Shown: one piece after another, positions 28,224 through 38,500 of the stretch
How the letters are laid out: every line of letters starts with the position of its first letter
Position numbering within the stretch: position 1 is the stretch's first letter
Assembly: GCA_944321875.1 (NCBI GenBank)
Contig: CALUMX010000020.1
Span: forward strand, 1 to 56,039
Source: an uncultured Muribaculaceae bacterium
GTDB taxonomy: Bacteria; Bacteroidota; Bacteroidia; Bacteroidales; Muribaculaceae
Length of the DNA stretch: 56,039 bases
Direction of reading: 5' to 3'
Translations under genes and position numbers: made by a program
Notes under the pieces: model-generated
The model's database searches: none
What the model was told of the DNA's origin: nothing
The model's input: only the letters and a program-made list of their open reading frames with translations

Positions 28224-29231
28224 TTACTTCTTATTGCGCAGCAACCACTGTGCAATCTGCACGGCATTGAGAGCGGCACCCTTCTTAATCTGGTCACCAA
28301 CCACCCAAAACGTCAGACCACATTCGTTGGTCAAATCCTTGCGGATACGGCCTACATAAACCGGGTCCTTGCCTGCTACAAACAGCGGCATCGGATATTC
28401 CTTCTCAGCCGGATTGTCGACCACAACCACGCCTTCAGCTGCGGCAAACGCCTTGCGGGCCTCATCAACGCTCACAGGACGCTCTGTTTCCACCCAAATA
28501 GCCTCGCTATGGGCACGCATTACCGGGATACGTACGCACATCGCACTCACATCCAAATCGGCGGCATGCATGATTTTCTTCGTCTCGTGGAACATCTTCA
28601 TCTCCTCCTTCGTGTAACCGTTGTCGGTAAACACGTCGATTTGCGGGATGACGTTATAGGCAAGCTGATAGGCAAACTTCTCGACCGTCGGCTGCTTACC
28701 TTCACCAATTTCACGATACTGCTCCACCAATTCGTCCATCGCTGTGGCACCCGCACCGCTGGCAGCCTGATAAGTGGCTACATGCACACGGCGTATCTTG
28801 GCGAGGTCGTGCAGCGGCTTCAGCGCTACTACCATCTGGATTGTCGTACAGTTAGGATTGGCAATGATGTTGCGCGGTGTATTGAGAGCATCGGCTCCGT
28901 TCACCTCCGGCACTACCAATGGCACGTCAGCATCCATGCGGAACGCGCTTGAATTGTCAATCATCAAAGCACCATACTTCGTGATTGTCTCCGCAAATTC
29001 CTTGGAAGTGGATGCACCGGCAGAGGTAAAGGCGATGTCTACACCCTTGAAATCATCGTTATGCTGCAATTCTTTGACCGTGATTTCCTTGCCTTTGAAC
29101 GTGTATTTTCGACCTGCGCTGCGTTTAGAGCCAAACAGCAACAATTCATCAATCGGAAAATTTTGTTCATCAAGGACTCTCAGGAATTCCTGACCCACGG
29201 CACCACTTGCGCCTACGATTGCTACATTCAT
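28224..29231 (-). CDS. asd: Aspartate-semialdehyde dehydrogenase
   Basis: A 335-residue cytosolic NADPH-dependent enzyme that reduces L-aspartyl 4-phosphate to the semialdehyde, the branch point to lysine/diaminopimelate, threonine and methionine. The N-terminal Rossmann loop is [20 protein letters not shown]; the catalytic Cys lies in [28 protein letters not shown] and the His of [13 protein letters not shown] complete the active site. The length and motifs fit the Gram-positive/Bacteroidetes branch. It is monocistronic. A candidate -7 box TAATTTTG lies at 29357-29364, leaving a leader of about 120 nt with a small hairpin (CTGTCT and AGACAG). Confidence 0.95.
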   Translation of the reverse strand: MNVAIVGASGAVGQEFLRVLDEQNFPIDELLLFGSKRSAGRKYTFKGKEITVKELQHNDDFKGVDIAFTSAGASTSKEFAETITKYGALMIDNSSAFRMDADVPLVVPEVNGADALNTPRNIIANPNCTTIQMVVALKPLHDLAKIRRVHVATYQAASGAGATAMDELVEQYREIGEGKQPTVEKFAYQLAYNVIPQIDVFTDNGYTKEEMKMFHETKKIMHAADLDVSAMCVRIPVMRAHSEAIWVETERPVSVDEARKAFAAAEGVVVVDNPAEKEYPMPLFVAGKDPVYVGRIRKDLTNECGLTFWVVGDQIKKGAALNAVQIAQWLLRNKK

Positions 29232-29356
29232 TTTTTCTTTTTCGTTTTTTTAGATTATCACAATTCCTTTACTTCGCTGTCTTCCATCAGACAGCCTTTT
29301 CAACCCAAAACAGCCATTAGGACATGACAAACGTTTGGGGTTTATGTTATAGGCGA

Positions 29357-29364
29357 CAAAATTA
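29357..29364 (-). promoter_or_regulatory. Candidate -7 box for asd
   Basis: Minus-strand TAATTTTG fits TAnnTTTG, but no TTTG lies 19-20 nt upstream. The 29232-29474 region holds otherwise only the short hairpin near 29280. Confidence 0.3.
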
Positions 29365-29474
29365 CAACAAAGTGCGGAATATCACAGCATTAATTCTCCT
29401 TTTTTTCATTTTTCATGCCCCAATCCGCGTTAAGAACCATCCAAACGTAGCACAGTAAGCCGAAAAAAACGAAA

Positions 29475-29502
29475 GCGGCCGCCCCAAGCATGGGGCGGCC
29501 GC
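29475..29502 (-). terminator. GC-rich terminator after the type IX cargo gene
   Basis: A perfect 11-bp stem, GCGGCCGCCCC and GGGGCGGCCGC, loop AAGCAT on the plus strand. On the minus strand it is followed by TTTCG and seven Ts, starting 28 nt after the stop codon. Confidence 0.88.
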
Positions 29503-29530
29503 CATATTTTTAGGTATTACCTGTCAAGGA

Positions 29531-31261
29531 TTATTTCAACACCTTAACAACCTTGTTGTTATCGAATTTAACAACGTAAACACCGTTTGCCAAGTCACCA
29601 GCTGGAACAACTGTCTCACCGTTAACGGCAGCAGCAGCAACCTTCTGACCTGCGATGTTGTAGATTTCAACAGCTGTAGCGCTATCAGAGTTTACAACGA
29701 AGTTGTTACCCTCTACGCGAACTGTAGTAGTACCAGCATCGATACCCTCTACGCTTGAACCGTCACCTTGCTCAACCAAGATTTCAGTAAATGAACCAAG
29801 AGAAGCAACCTTCACGAAAGAGTGACGTGACTTGATTTCTGAAGGAAGAGGTTGAACTGTCAAAGTAAGAGACATATCACCTGTGTTCTCATCATAGCTT
29901 GTAGTCGGCTCGTCGATCCAATCATACAAAGCGTTTGCAGAATCGGAAATTACCCAACCATTCGGAACGAAAAGAGCATCCATTGCAAATGTCTTTGAAC
30001 CACCTTCTACCGGAACTTGGAACTCATTACCATCAAGAGACTTGATCCAAGAGAAAGTAGCGTCGATTGCGAAGAGCAAGCCCTGGCAAACACCACCATC
30101 TTTCATTGTAAGGTTGTTATAGCTAAACATTGCGCCATTGTCGAATGCAACGTATGTTAACGGTGAAACCTCCTCATTTGAGCTGTAGAAACCAATTGGT
30201 TCAATTGTCAATCCTTCTGGAACCTCGATTTCATAATACATCGGGCCATCAACGTTTACGTAAGTATTAGCAACAGTCGAACCAATTTTCTCCTGCAGAT
30301 TAATCTGGATTGTTGTAATGTCAGCACCTGTAATAAATGAAGGGAATCCATTTTCTGCGATTGTAGCAGAACCAGAAGCTATAACATCACCTACCATAGC
30401 TTGGTCACCTTGAATTTCCACCTTGCGAACATTGAACGTAAGAGGTTTTGTCAAATCACCATCAGCAATTACATTAAGAACGACTGAAGAAACGCCATAG
30501 CCTGTTGCAGGAGCCGGATACATAGCACCGAAAGAAACAGCGTGCAAAGACTCACCAAGAACTGAAGTCCAAATTTCATCCTCGCTTGCACCTACACCCG
30601 GGTAAGCTGTCAAACCTGCGTTCTCATCTTCTTCAGTGTGGAAGTTCCAGTTCTGAACACCAAGGAAAGCACCATCTTGCTCTGTAATACCTGCATATCC
30701 ACCAGTCTGATAGAAACCTCTTGCAGGACCTTGTTTGCTTGTCCAAGTACCGAATTCATAAGTCTTACCAGATTGCGTATCTTTCAGAATCGGATAATTG
30801 TACTGTGCAAAACCCTCTGAATTGAATGTAAAATCTTTACCTTCATAAGTGAGAGTTGATGCTTGATTTCCCTCATAGACCATGTATTCCCATTCGAAAG
30901 AACCAGTTTCAGCATTTGCAGAAAGATTCTTAAACAACAAATCAGCCTTTGCAGGTACCAAAGTAGCATTCGGATAGTACAAACCATCATTTCCTTGTTG
31001 TGAACCTTGAACAAGTCCCATATAGAAAGATTCTCCTGGGATAGCATACAACAAGTCACCACCTTCAGCCTTAAATTGAGGCTTAGCTCCATTTAAAGCT
31101 TTGAAACCTTGCTTTGTCACTTTCAAAGTTTTAGCAACCGCAGCTTTTTCTGCCTTAATTGGTGTCAAATTTTGAGATGCAGAAACCTGCATTGTTTGTG
31201 CATTAGCAGAGAAACCCACTGCTGATGCCAAAGCAGCCGTAAAAAGTAATGATTTTTTCAT
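29531..31261 (-). CDS. Secreted protein with type IX sorting domain
   Basis: A 576-residue protein of unknown function. It has a signal peptide (MKKSLLFTAALASAVGFSANAQ) and a C-terminal type A sorting domain of about 75 residues ending VEIYNIAGQKVAAA, LANGVYVVKFDNNKVVKVLK. This marks a cargo of the type IX secretion system, released or attached to the cell surface after crossing the outer membrane. The middle is rich in Ser, Thr, Gly and acidic residues with beta-type patterning and no recognised catalytic motif. It lies downstream of the SusC/SusD operon but has its own promoter and terminator, so a functional link is only suggested by position. Confidence 0.82.
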   Translation of the reverse strand: MKKSLLFTAALASAVGFSANAQTMQVSASQNLTPIKAEKAAVAKTLKVTKQGFKALNGAKPQFKAEGGDLLYAIPGESFYMGLVQGSQQGNDGLYYPNATLVPAKADLLFKNLSANAETGSFEWEYMVYEGNQASTLTYEGKDFTFNSEGFAQYNYPILKDTQSGKTYEFGTWTSKQGPARGFYQTGGYAGITEQDGAFLGVQNWNFHTEEDENAGLTAYPGVGASEDEIWTSVLGESLHAVSFGAMYPAPATGYGVSSVVLNVIADGDLTKPLTFNVRKVEIQGDQAMVGDVIASGSATIAENGFPSFITGADITTIQINLQEKIGSTVANTYVNVDGPMYYEIEVPEGLTIEPIGFYSSNEEVSPLTYVAFDNGAMFSYNNLTMKDGGVCQGLLFAIDATFSWIKSLDGNEFQVPVEGGSKTFAMDALFVPNGWVISDSANALYDWIDEPTTSYDENTGDMSLTLTVQPLPSEIKSRHSFVKVASLGSFTEILVEQGDGSSVEGIDAGTTTVRVEGNNFVVNSDSATAVEIYNIAGQKVAAAAVNGETVVPAGDLANGVYVVKFDNNKVVKVLK

Positions 31262-31328
31262 AGATTTATTGATTGGTTAAACAAAATAATATTCAAAAAG
31301 CGAGTTGTACTTTTCAAAATACACAAGG

Positions 31329-31336
31329 CAAATATA
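31329..31336 (-). promoter_or_regulatory. -7 box of the type IX cargo gene
   Basis: TATATTTG on the minus strand matches TAnnTTTG; the -33 element is not clear. The leader would be about 60 nt, AT-rich. Confidence 0.5.
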
Positions 31337-31467
31337 GTAAAAATATCAGATAAACAAGAATTAATCCAAGATTTTTTCAATCGTAAACACAAAATAATTA
31401 CAGTTTGTAGCCATAATAGAAAGTACAGAGACACCCGTCTATTGCTCAATTTTTCCGTTTGAGATAC

Positions 31468-31501
31468 AAAAAAGCCGCCAATGCCAAGGCACTAGCGGCT
31501 T
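31468..31501 (-). terminator. Terminator of the SusC/SusD operon
   Basis: Minus-strand AAGCCGC and GCGGCTT form the base of a stem continued by AGTGCC and GGCATT (with G-U pairs), followed by six Ts (31468-31473). It starts 28 nt after the DUF4302 stop, closing the four-gene operon. Confidence 0.9.
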
Positions 31502-31528
31502 AATGTGTTTTATGAATTGTCAATGGGA

Positions 31529-32815
31529 CTACTTCATATCACAAGGAATCTCACTACCTGCAGCATCCTTAAATGTAACTTGGAGCGGAGCAGTTGTAGA
31601 CGGAGTTGACAACGTATAGGTAGTTGCAACTGTTGTCAAAAGCGTACGCAATGACTCAAACTCATCATAGAATACTACACCATTCTGCGCCTCGAAAGAA
31701 GTGCTGGCCTTAGTACCGTCAAGATCGAGAGTAAGCGTTAATTTATCCTCGCCTTCAGCTTTAGCTGTCAGCAGCAAGTAACCCGTAACACGCTGTGTCT
31801 TGATAACTATTGAATATGAGTTCTCTGATGAGTTCTGCTTGAAGTCAATATATTGAACAGCACCATAAGCAGTCTTGCGAATTTCATTAACAAACGTTGT
31901 ATACTGCTCTGCAACCGTACCCTTCAAAGAGTTTTTATTCCAACGCCAAGACATGTTAGGCATCAAGACAAACTCATTGAGCGCACCAGCAGAGATTGTG
32001 GCAGGTGTATCACCTTCAACGCTTGTCAGCATACCTTCGTCATTCATGCGGAAAGCTGAAACTTTCAAGTCTCCATTCGCACCACGGAAGGCGTCAATCA
32101 GGCGGAGAGTTCCGTCGAGTTCTACATTATAGCTGTAGTAATCAGCTAAAGCATTAGCATTGTCAATTGGGTAAAGTTCAAGCAAACCTTGCGCAGGATT
32201 GTTGACACGATAACGCTCCTCACCCACAGCAAGCACCAAAGCTTTCACTGACGGATTGAAAATCTGACCCTTAATAGTTTCAAGCTCAGTGTAAATATTC
32301 TCCCAAGTCTTGTCGACCGGAGCCTTATACATACGCATCATATATCCACGCTTCTTACCTTTAAGCCAGAATTCATTTTCGTTACCGCTAATAATCATAA
32401 ACTCATAGTCACCTTCGTGTCCGAGACCATCCTCTTGTGGGTCAGAGAAACAATGCAGCAAACTATTATGAGTGTTAAAAGTGAGGACCGGACCATTATC
32501 AGCAATCAACTCGTAGGAACTTGGACCCTCTTCTTTATATGCATTTCCTGAAGAGACACTGTTTTTGGCACCGATGATAACACCTGAATGCTCATCAAAT
32601 TTGAACAACAACGGATAACCTTGTTCAAAAGGGTTAGCGAAATAATCCAAGACCCATCCATTCTCTGCTGCACAAAGATATTGACGATATTCAGCGAGTG
32701 CCTTATTCGTTCTCTCAGATGGAGATTCTTCCCAAATCGAATCTTCCGTCTTAAAACAGGAAGTGAAGACGAAGAGCATGGAAAGAGAAAATATAATTGC
32801 AAATGTTTTTTTCAT
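31529..32815 (-). CDS. DUF4302 lipoprotein
   Basis: A 428-residue lipoprotein with lipobox LFVFTSC (Cys 20). It matches the DUF4302 family, known only as a companion of SusC/SusD-type systems; no enzymatic motif is seen. After the Cys the residues FKTED include acidic ones, consistent with surface export in Bacteroidetes. Blocks ENGWVLDYFANP, YPLLFKFDEHSGVI and EFWLKGKKRGYMMRMYKAP are characteristic of the family as I know it. It is the last gene of the uptake operon, 27 nt after the metallohydrolase. A surface ligand-binding role is inferred from context. Confidence 0.78.
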   Translation of the reverse strand: MKKTFAIIFSLSMLFVFTSCFKTEDSIWEESPSERTNKALAEYRQYLCAAENGWVLDYFANPFEQGYPLLFKFDEHSGVIIGAKNSVSSGNAYKEEGPSSYELIADNGPVLTFNTHNSLLHCFSDPQEDGLGHEGDYEFMIISGNENEFWLKGKKRGYMMRMYKAPVDKTWENIYTELETIKGQIFNPSVKALVLAVGEERYRVNNPAQGLLELYPIDNANALADYYSYNVELDGTLRLIDAFRGANGDLKVSAFRMNDEGMLTSVEGDTPATISAGALNEFVLMPNMSWRWNKNSLKGTVAEQYTTFVNEIRKTAYGAVQYIDFKQNSSENSYSIVIKTQRVTGYLLLTAKAEGEDKLTLTLDLDGTKASTSFEAQNGVVFYDEFESLRTLLTTVATTYTLSTPSTTAPLQVTFKDAAGSEIPCDMK

Positions 32816-32842
32816 AATTCAAAACAATTTAGATAGTTATAC

Positions 32843-33853
32843 CTATTTCTGAGCGGCATCGCCTACAGGAATGTCATAAACCAACTTTCTCAACTCATTG
32901 AGTTTAGCCTCATTATAAGTTGTCTGACGTAACTGCACCTCCTCACGAAGAGCATCCAAATCGATACCCCACGCATCACGGAACCATGTACGTGCGATAT
33001 CAACTTTTTGAAGAATCAGAGCCTTACCGTCAACGCCATCCTGGTCGCCCGCCGGATTCTTAATAACGGAATTTCCACTCTCAATCCAAGGCTCAGTTGC
33101 CGTCTGAAGCAAATCGTTCCATGTCTCATCCGTGTAGCAGATATAGCAAGCAATAGTCTCTGCAAAGTCCTCACGAGGCTGACCGCTGGCATAAGGTGTA
33201 ACGAATCCAAGTGTTGCAGTTACACGAGTGTCGCGATATTGCCATCCCAAAGCATCGTAGTGACCTACAGAAAGCTGGTCAAACACCTTCGGATAAGTCT
33301 TTGTCTGGTGAAGCACGTGAGCAAACTCATGGTGCATTGTATGGAAGTAACGGTCAGTCAACTGATAAACGTCACTTGGGTCCATTTCATTCAAGTTGAA
33401 CAATGTAACCTTCAAACCACCTTCAGCCAAACCCAGCGTAATTGTCTGGTTAGCAGCATTCACGGCCGGGCAACCGATGAAGTGAAGCAGACGTGGAGAA
33501 TACTTCTTCATAAAGTTCTCATCAGAAGTAACCACCTTGTCATAAACCTGGAACCAAAGATAATCTGACAATACAGCCAAGTCTACAGACTTATCGTATT
33601 CAGCAGGCACCAAGTTATAGTTCATATCAGCAGCCACGTCTTCCAGCTTATACATAATCTGAAGATTGTATTTAGTGCGGAAAACGTCATCGCAATACTT
33701 ATCAAGCTGATAAGTAGGAGAATAAGGATCCAATGCACCCTCTTCCGATTCAAAGATACTGGTTGGATTCAGGTCATTGTCGTCACAGGATGTGAACGGC
33801 AATGCAAGACCGCAGGCTAATACCGAACCTAATATATATTTACTGATTTTCAT
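32843..33853 (-). CDS. SusC/D-associated zinc metallohydrolase lipoprotein
   Basis: A 336-residue lipoprotein (lipobox LPFTSC, Cys 23) followed by DDND, an acidic signal for surface display. It has the zinc motif HEFAHVLHQ (His175, Glu176, His179) and matches the family called substrate-import-associated zinc metallohydrolase, which is found next to SusC/SusD pairs. By inference it cuts peptides or another polymer at the cell surface before uptake. It lies 11 nt after susD and 27 nt before the DUF4302 gene. Confidence 0.85.
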   Translation of the reverse strand: MKISKYILGSVLACGLALPFTSCDDNDLNPTSIFESEEGALDPYSPTYQLDKYCDDVFRTKYNLQIMYKLEDVAADMNYNLVPAEYDKSVDLAVLSDYLWFQVYDKVVTSDENFMKKYSPRLLHFIGCPAVNAANQTITLGLAEGGLKVTLFNLNEMDPSDVYQLTDRYFHTMHHEFAHVLHQTKTYPKVFDQLSVGHYDALGWQYRDTRVTATLGFVTPYASGQPREDFAETIACYICYTDETWNDLLQTATEPWIESGNSVIKNPAGDQDGVDGKALILQKVDIARTWFRDAWGIDLDALREEVQLRQTTYNEAKLNELRKLVYDIPVGDAAQK

Positions 33854-33864
33854 ATACTTAATTG

Positions 33865-35556
33865 TTATTTGTTAGCTTCTAATGTTGCTTTTGTAAATGA
33901 ACTTTGCGGCAATTTTGTGGAAACACGCAGAGTCGGTTCCATTCCGGCAGAGATTGCCTCGCTCGGTACCTGGAATGCACGACGCAAGTCGTTCAACGGA
34001 AGCTTGTGAACCGTTGTTCCAATCTTATGCTCGATTTCGATACCGAAACGCTTGATATCAAACCAACGGAAACCAGTGTAGACTGTCTCAATCTTACGGA
34101 AGTGGAGTACACACCACAAGTAAGGCAGATTCTCAGGTGTAACCTTATACTTCTCAGTCGGGAACCATGTATCAATGTTCAAATCCTGAAGAATATAAGG
34201 GCGTGGGTCAGATTTCGTATCCTCAATCTCTACATTGCGGTCATAGTAAGACTCAATCAATGAAGTTGTCAGTACCGGCATTGGTTCCAACGCAGTAGCG
34301 TGCGACTGACTCCAGATTTCAAGGTCGGCTGCAGCTTCTTCCAAACGGTTCAAGAAAATACGAGCTTCCGCACGTACGAGCAAAGTCTCTTCCATCGTAA
34401 ACTCATTACGGATACACTTGATATAACCGATACCGGCAACCTTATCGATGTATTGAAATTGCTCATACGCCCAAGACGGCCAAAATCCGTAATCCTGCTT
34501 ACCATTGACATAAAGGTGAGAACCCATTGTCGGGAGATAGCCTGTCCATGTCGGACCATCACCATAAAGAGTGGTAGTAGCGGCTTCGCGATTGTAAGCA
34601 TAGCGAGTTCCAACTCCTCCGAAACATATACGACGGAATATCACTGAGTTAGTCGGAAGGAGCAACAGGTTGTTGTCTGCCATTGAGGAATAGTATGCAG
34701 CAGCATCAGCATCCAAACTTGTAAAATTCTGCAACCAATAGCTGTTGCGACGGAGCAAACTTTCCGGATTTTCGCCCAATACCTTATTAGCATACATCTC
34801 CGCCTTATCATATTCACGCTTGAACAAATAGAAGCGGGCTGCAAAGGCATTGGCAGCAGAAGTATTGAAGTGATACTTCTGTACTGAGTAGAACTGATCG
34901 TTGAGCTTCTCGAGACCATTCAGCAGGTCTTCCTCAATCTTTTGATAAACAACGCCTACCGGTTCACGCTGATAGTCAACTTGAACCACCTTTTCAGGTA
35001 CTGTTACATAAGGAATACCCTGGTCGTTCATACTCTCAGCACCACGGTACTGCATTGAGAACAGATTGACCAAAAGGAAGTGGTGATAAGCACGAATAAT
35101 AAGAGCCTCGCCCTCGGCAGCATCCAAGCGCTCAGCTTCCTCACCGGTAGTGAAAAGGCCTTCCGAACGGAACTCATTCACCTTTTCCAATACGTGGTTG
35201 GCAGCAGCAATTGCGCTGTAGCAGCCTTGCCAAACAGCTGTAGGAGAATCCTGCATACTGCTCATGTTGGCATCCTGCCATGCGAAGAACTGGTCATCCA
35301 TCGGTTCGTAAGACGCTGTCGTCGGATAATTAATACCCTTTGCATCAGGTGCATGGTTATCCACGAGGTTATCAGAACTCATTTCACACATTGCTCCATA
35401 GTTGGAGTCTGTATAACCGGCAACAAGAATCAGCTGAAGCTGTTCCGGAGTCGACGGGTCGATACGGTTGTCCGGCAACTTGTCAAGATAGTCATTACAA
35501 GATGACAGCGACAGCATTCCCGCAACACCTATATATAATAAGCTTTTAAATTTCAT
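33865..35556 (-). CDS. SusD/RagB-family substrate-binding lipoprotein
   Basis: A 563-residue outer-membrane lipoprotein (lipobox LSLSSC, Cys 20, then NDYLDKLPDNRID, the usual SusD opening) that acts as the lid over its SusC partner and captures substrate. TPR-like helices are seen in the first half (ALIIRAYHHFLLVNLFSMQY is the classic segment), and the C-terminal RRAFQVPSEAISAGM matches the family. It lies 26 nt after susC. Substrate is not known; the neighbouring metallohydrolase suggests peptide rather than glycan. Confidence 0.93.
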   Translation of the reverse strand: MKFKSLLYIGVAGMLSLSSCNDYLDKLPDNRIDPSTPEQLQLILVAGYTDSNYGAMCEMSSDNLVDNHAPDAKGINYPTTASYEPMDDQFFAWQDANMSSMQDSPTAVWQGCYSAIAAANHVLEKVNEFRSEGLFTTGEEAERLDAAEGEALIIRAYHHFLLVNLFSMQYRGAESMNDQGIPYVTVPEKVVQVDYQREPVGVVYQKIEEDLLNGLEKLNDQFYSVQKYHFNTSAANAFAARFYLFKREYDKAEMYANKVLGENPESLLRRNSYWLQNFTSLDADAAAYYSSMADNNLLLLPTNSVIFRRICFGGVGTRYAYNREAATTTLYGDGPTWTGYLPTMGSHLYVNGKQDYGFWPSWAYEQFQYIDKVAGIGYIKCIRNEFTMEETLLVRAEARIFLNRLEEAAADLEIWSQSHATALEPMPVLTTSLIESYYDRNVEIEDTKSDPRPYILQDLNIDTWFPTEKYKVTPENLPYLWCVLHFRKIETVYTGFRWFDIKRFGIEIEHKIGTTVHKLPLNDLRRAFQVPSEAISAGMEPTLRVSTKLPQSSFTKATLEANK

Positions 35557-35582
35557 AACTTCTGTAAGTTAAAGTGTTACTG

Positions 35583-38500
35583 TTATAGACTAAATCTCAA
35601 AGTAAATGTTACCTGCTTCGGAGTCGGAACGGCAACACCACCAGTGTTGAAGAATTCCGGATCCTGACCGTTCAACTTCTTATCAGCATAGAGCAGACAC
35701 AAGTTAGTTGCCTGAACCTTAAGAGATGCAGAAGTGAAGTGAATCTTTTCCAAGAATGACTTCGGAAGGTCGTAAGTCAAGGAAACTTCCTTCAAGCGGA
35801 TGAAGCCACCATCGGCAACACGCTCAGTTGAATAGTTGTATGCACTGTAAGCACGGTTCAAGTAAGAGTCAACTGCATTCTGACGCTTGCTGGAAATAAC
35901 CGGAATATTTGTCTTAGTCTCATCACCCGGCATAGTCCAACGGTTAGCGAACTCACGAGGCATTGCCTGCATGTCATCGTAAACATTAGAGAAGACCGGA
36001 TCGAGGCGAATCTTGTTACCGAATGAGTAAGTCAAGAAGAGGTTGAGACGGAATCCCTTCCAGTTCAATGTATTACCGAAACCACCAGTGATAGTCGGGT
36101 CTGTCGGACCTTCGTATACCAAGTACTTATTATCGTAAGCCTGGAAGTTTACGTTTGTAGTAGTAACATCACCATTTTCGTTGATTACTTGAGGAATACC
36201 CTCAGAGTTCAAGCCCACGAACTGATAAGAGAACAAGGCACGTACAGGATAACCTTCCAATGCATAACCGGCACCGTTGACCAAATCGATTGAACGTGTA
36301 CGCGGCTCAAGGTCTGTAATCTCATTCTTAGTCTTTGAGAAAGTCAAGTCGGTTGTCCAAGAGAAATCCTTTGTCTCGATGTTGCGAGTAGAGATTGTCA
36401 CTTCGGCACCGTGCGACTTCATGGATGCTACGTTGGCATACTTAATCGCCTCACCACCTACACCTTGTGTATATGTAAGACCAATCAAGTCGAAGTTGTT
36501 ACGGAAGTAGATATCAGCTGTTGCGTTGATACGGTTGTTCAAGAAACCGAAGTCGAAACCAACGTTGAACTCATGCTTCTTTTCGTAAGTCAACTCTGAG
36601 TTACCAAGGTTAGAAAGAATCAAAGCAAGTTCCTGGTCGTTAGCACCCGGACGCCAGATTGTACCCGGTGTATAAATAGGAGTTGCATTTGAAATTTCAG
36701 CAGGACCTGAATCGGCTGTCAATGAGTAAGACAAACGAGCTGTTGCGTGAGAGAGATACTTCGGATCGATGTTGTTCTTGAAGAAATCTTCTTCATGAGC
36801 GTTCCATGCTGCAGATACGTTCCAAGTAGGCAACCAACGAGCGCTGCGGGCACGACCCAACTTGTTGGTACCTTCATAACGGATAGTACCGTTGATTACG
36901 TAACGTGCATCGTATGAATAAGTTGCATTGGCAAATGATGCAAAGCTACGACGGTAAGACGGCCAGATACCATAGTATGTATGACCTTCTTCTACTTGCT
37001 GCTTGAAGAGCTTATAGTCGTAGAACGGAAGACCACCGTTGTCATAAACGAAGCCCCAACCTTCCCAGCTGATTTGCTTACGGTCTGTTGAGCTTACTTC
37101 GAGACCGGCCAACATATTGAAGATGTGAGTGTTGTTCCAAACCTTGTTGAAGTTGGCTGTTCCACGGAAGTCATATTGAGACACTGTATAAGTATCGTTG
37201 TAGTAGATACCACCCTTAGAAAGGATTGTCTGAGGCAGTGCGTTTGGATCGTCCGGGTCCGTATAGAGGAACGGGTTGGCGTCACGGATAAGTGCGTCTT
37301 CCGGGTCGATACCTGCACGGTATGCATTAGCCTGGTTAGAGTGGTCTTTCACATAGTGCTGTTGTACAGAGCTTTGGTAACGGTAAGCACCGAGAGCTGT
37401 AAGTTCCAACTCCTTGAGAGGCTTCCAGTTCAACTCTGCCTGGAACTTCAAGTCAACCACGTTGATGTCGATGTAGTTGTTTTCCAATTCGTGGAAAATA
37501 TTGAAGTCTGTGTAGTTTCTCTTATAGAATTCGTGAGGGTCAAGAGCACGGGATGCGTTGATAGCGTAGCTATACGGGTTGATATCGAAGTCACGCTTAA
37601 CCTCACCACTCACTGCGTCAACACCTTGGCTCAGAGTACCCGGAGCTTTTTGCTCACGATAAGAGTCAGATGTCAAAACAGAGAAACGCAATGTCGGAGA
37701 AATCTGATAAGATGCGTTTGCATTGAATGTGTAACGACGAACGTTGCTGGATGCTGTCCATCCCGGGTCGTTCATTACAGAAAGAGAAGTATAGAAGTTA
37801 CCCTTATCTGTACCACCGGCGATGCTGATAGAGTGGTTCTGCATCACGGCATTGCTGAACAATTCGTCAAACCAGTTAGTGTTACGGTACTCTGCATCAC
37901 GGAGATAGCCGTTCATCGCAGCTTGAGTGTGAGCCAAACCATAACCTGTTTCCGGGTCGTAGCTGTCCAACAGTTCATACATTTTACCATAGATACCGGA
38001 AGTGGCAGCTTGTGCTACGGTTGCGAATTCCATCCAACCCTTTTGCTCCATTTCCTTATAGATACCCATCTGTTCTTGTGAGTTACTGATATTGAACTCA
38101 TTATAGTGAGGTTTGAAACGAGTAGTCAACTCACCAGTATAGCTGATGCGTGTGCTACCTGCTTTACCTTTCTTAGTTGTAACGACGATCACACCTGCCA
38201 TGGCGCGCGCACCATAGATAGATGTTGCAGAACCGTCCTTCAAAATTTGGAAACTTTCGATATCGTCCGAGTTAAGACCTGCGATTGCAGAAGAAATCAA
38301 CGTAACTGCGTCACCAGAAGACAATTGGTCAGCTGAAACCTCTACTGCATCTTCCATTACGACACCATCGACAACCCAAAGAGGCTTAGAAGCACCGTAG
38401 ATTGAAGTTGCACCACGCACGCGAATCTTCGGCGCTGTACCGAACGTACCAGATACATTTTGCACAGACACACCGGCAGAACGTCCTTCCAGTGAACGTG

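Noticed and set aside
29232..29360. Possible lysine riboswitch before asd
   Set aside because: The leader is only about 120 nt with one small hairpin; the multi-helix lysine-binding core is not there.
37125..38081. 318-codon open frame on the plus strand opposite susC
   Set aside because: Antisense shadow rich in Val and Cys, without start context; the SusC frame explains the region.
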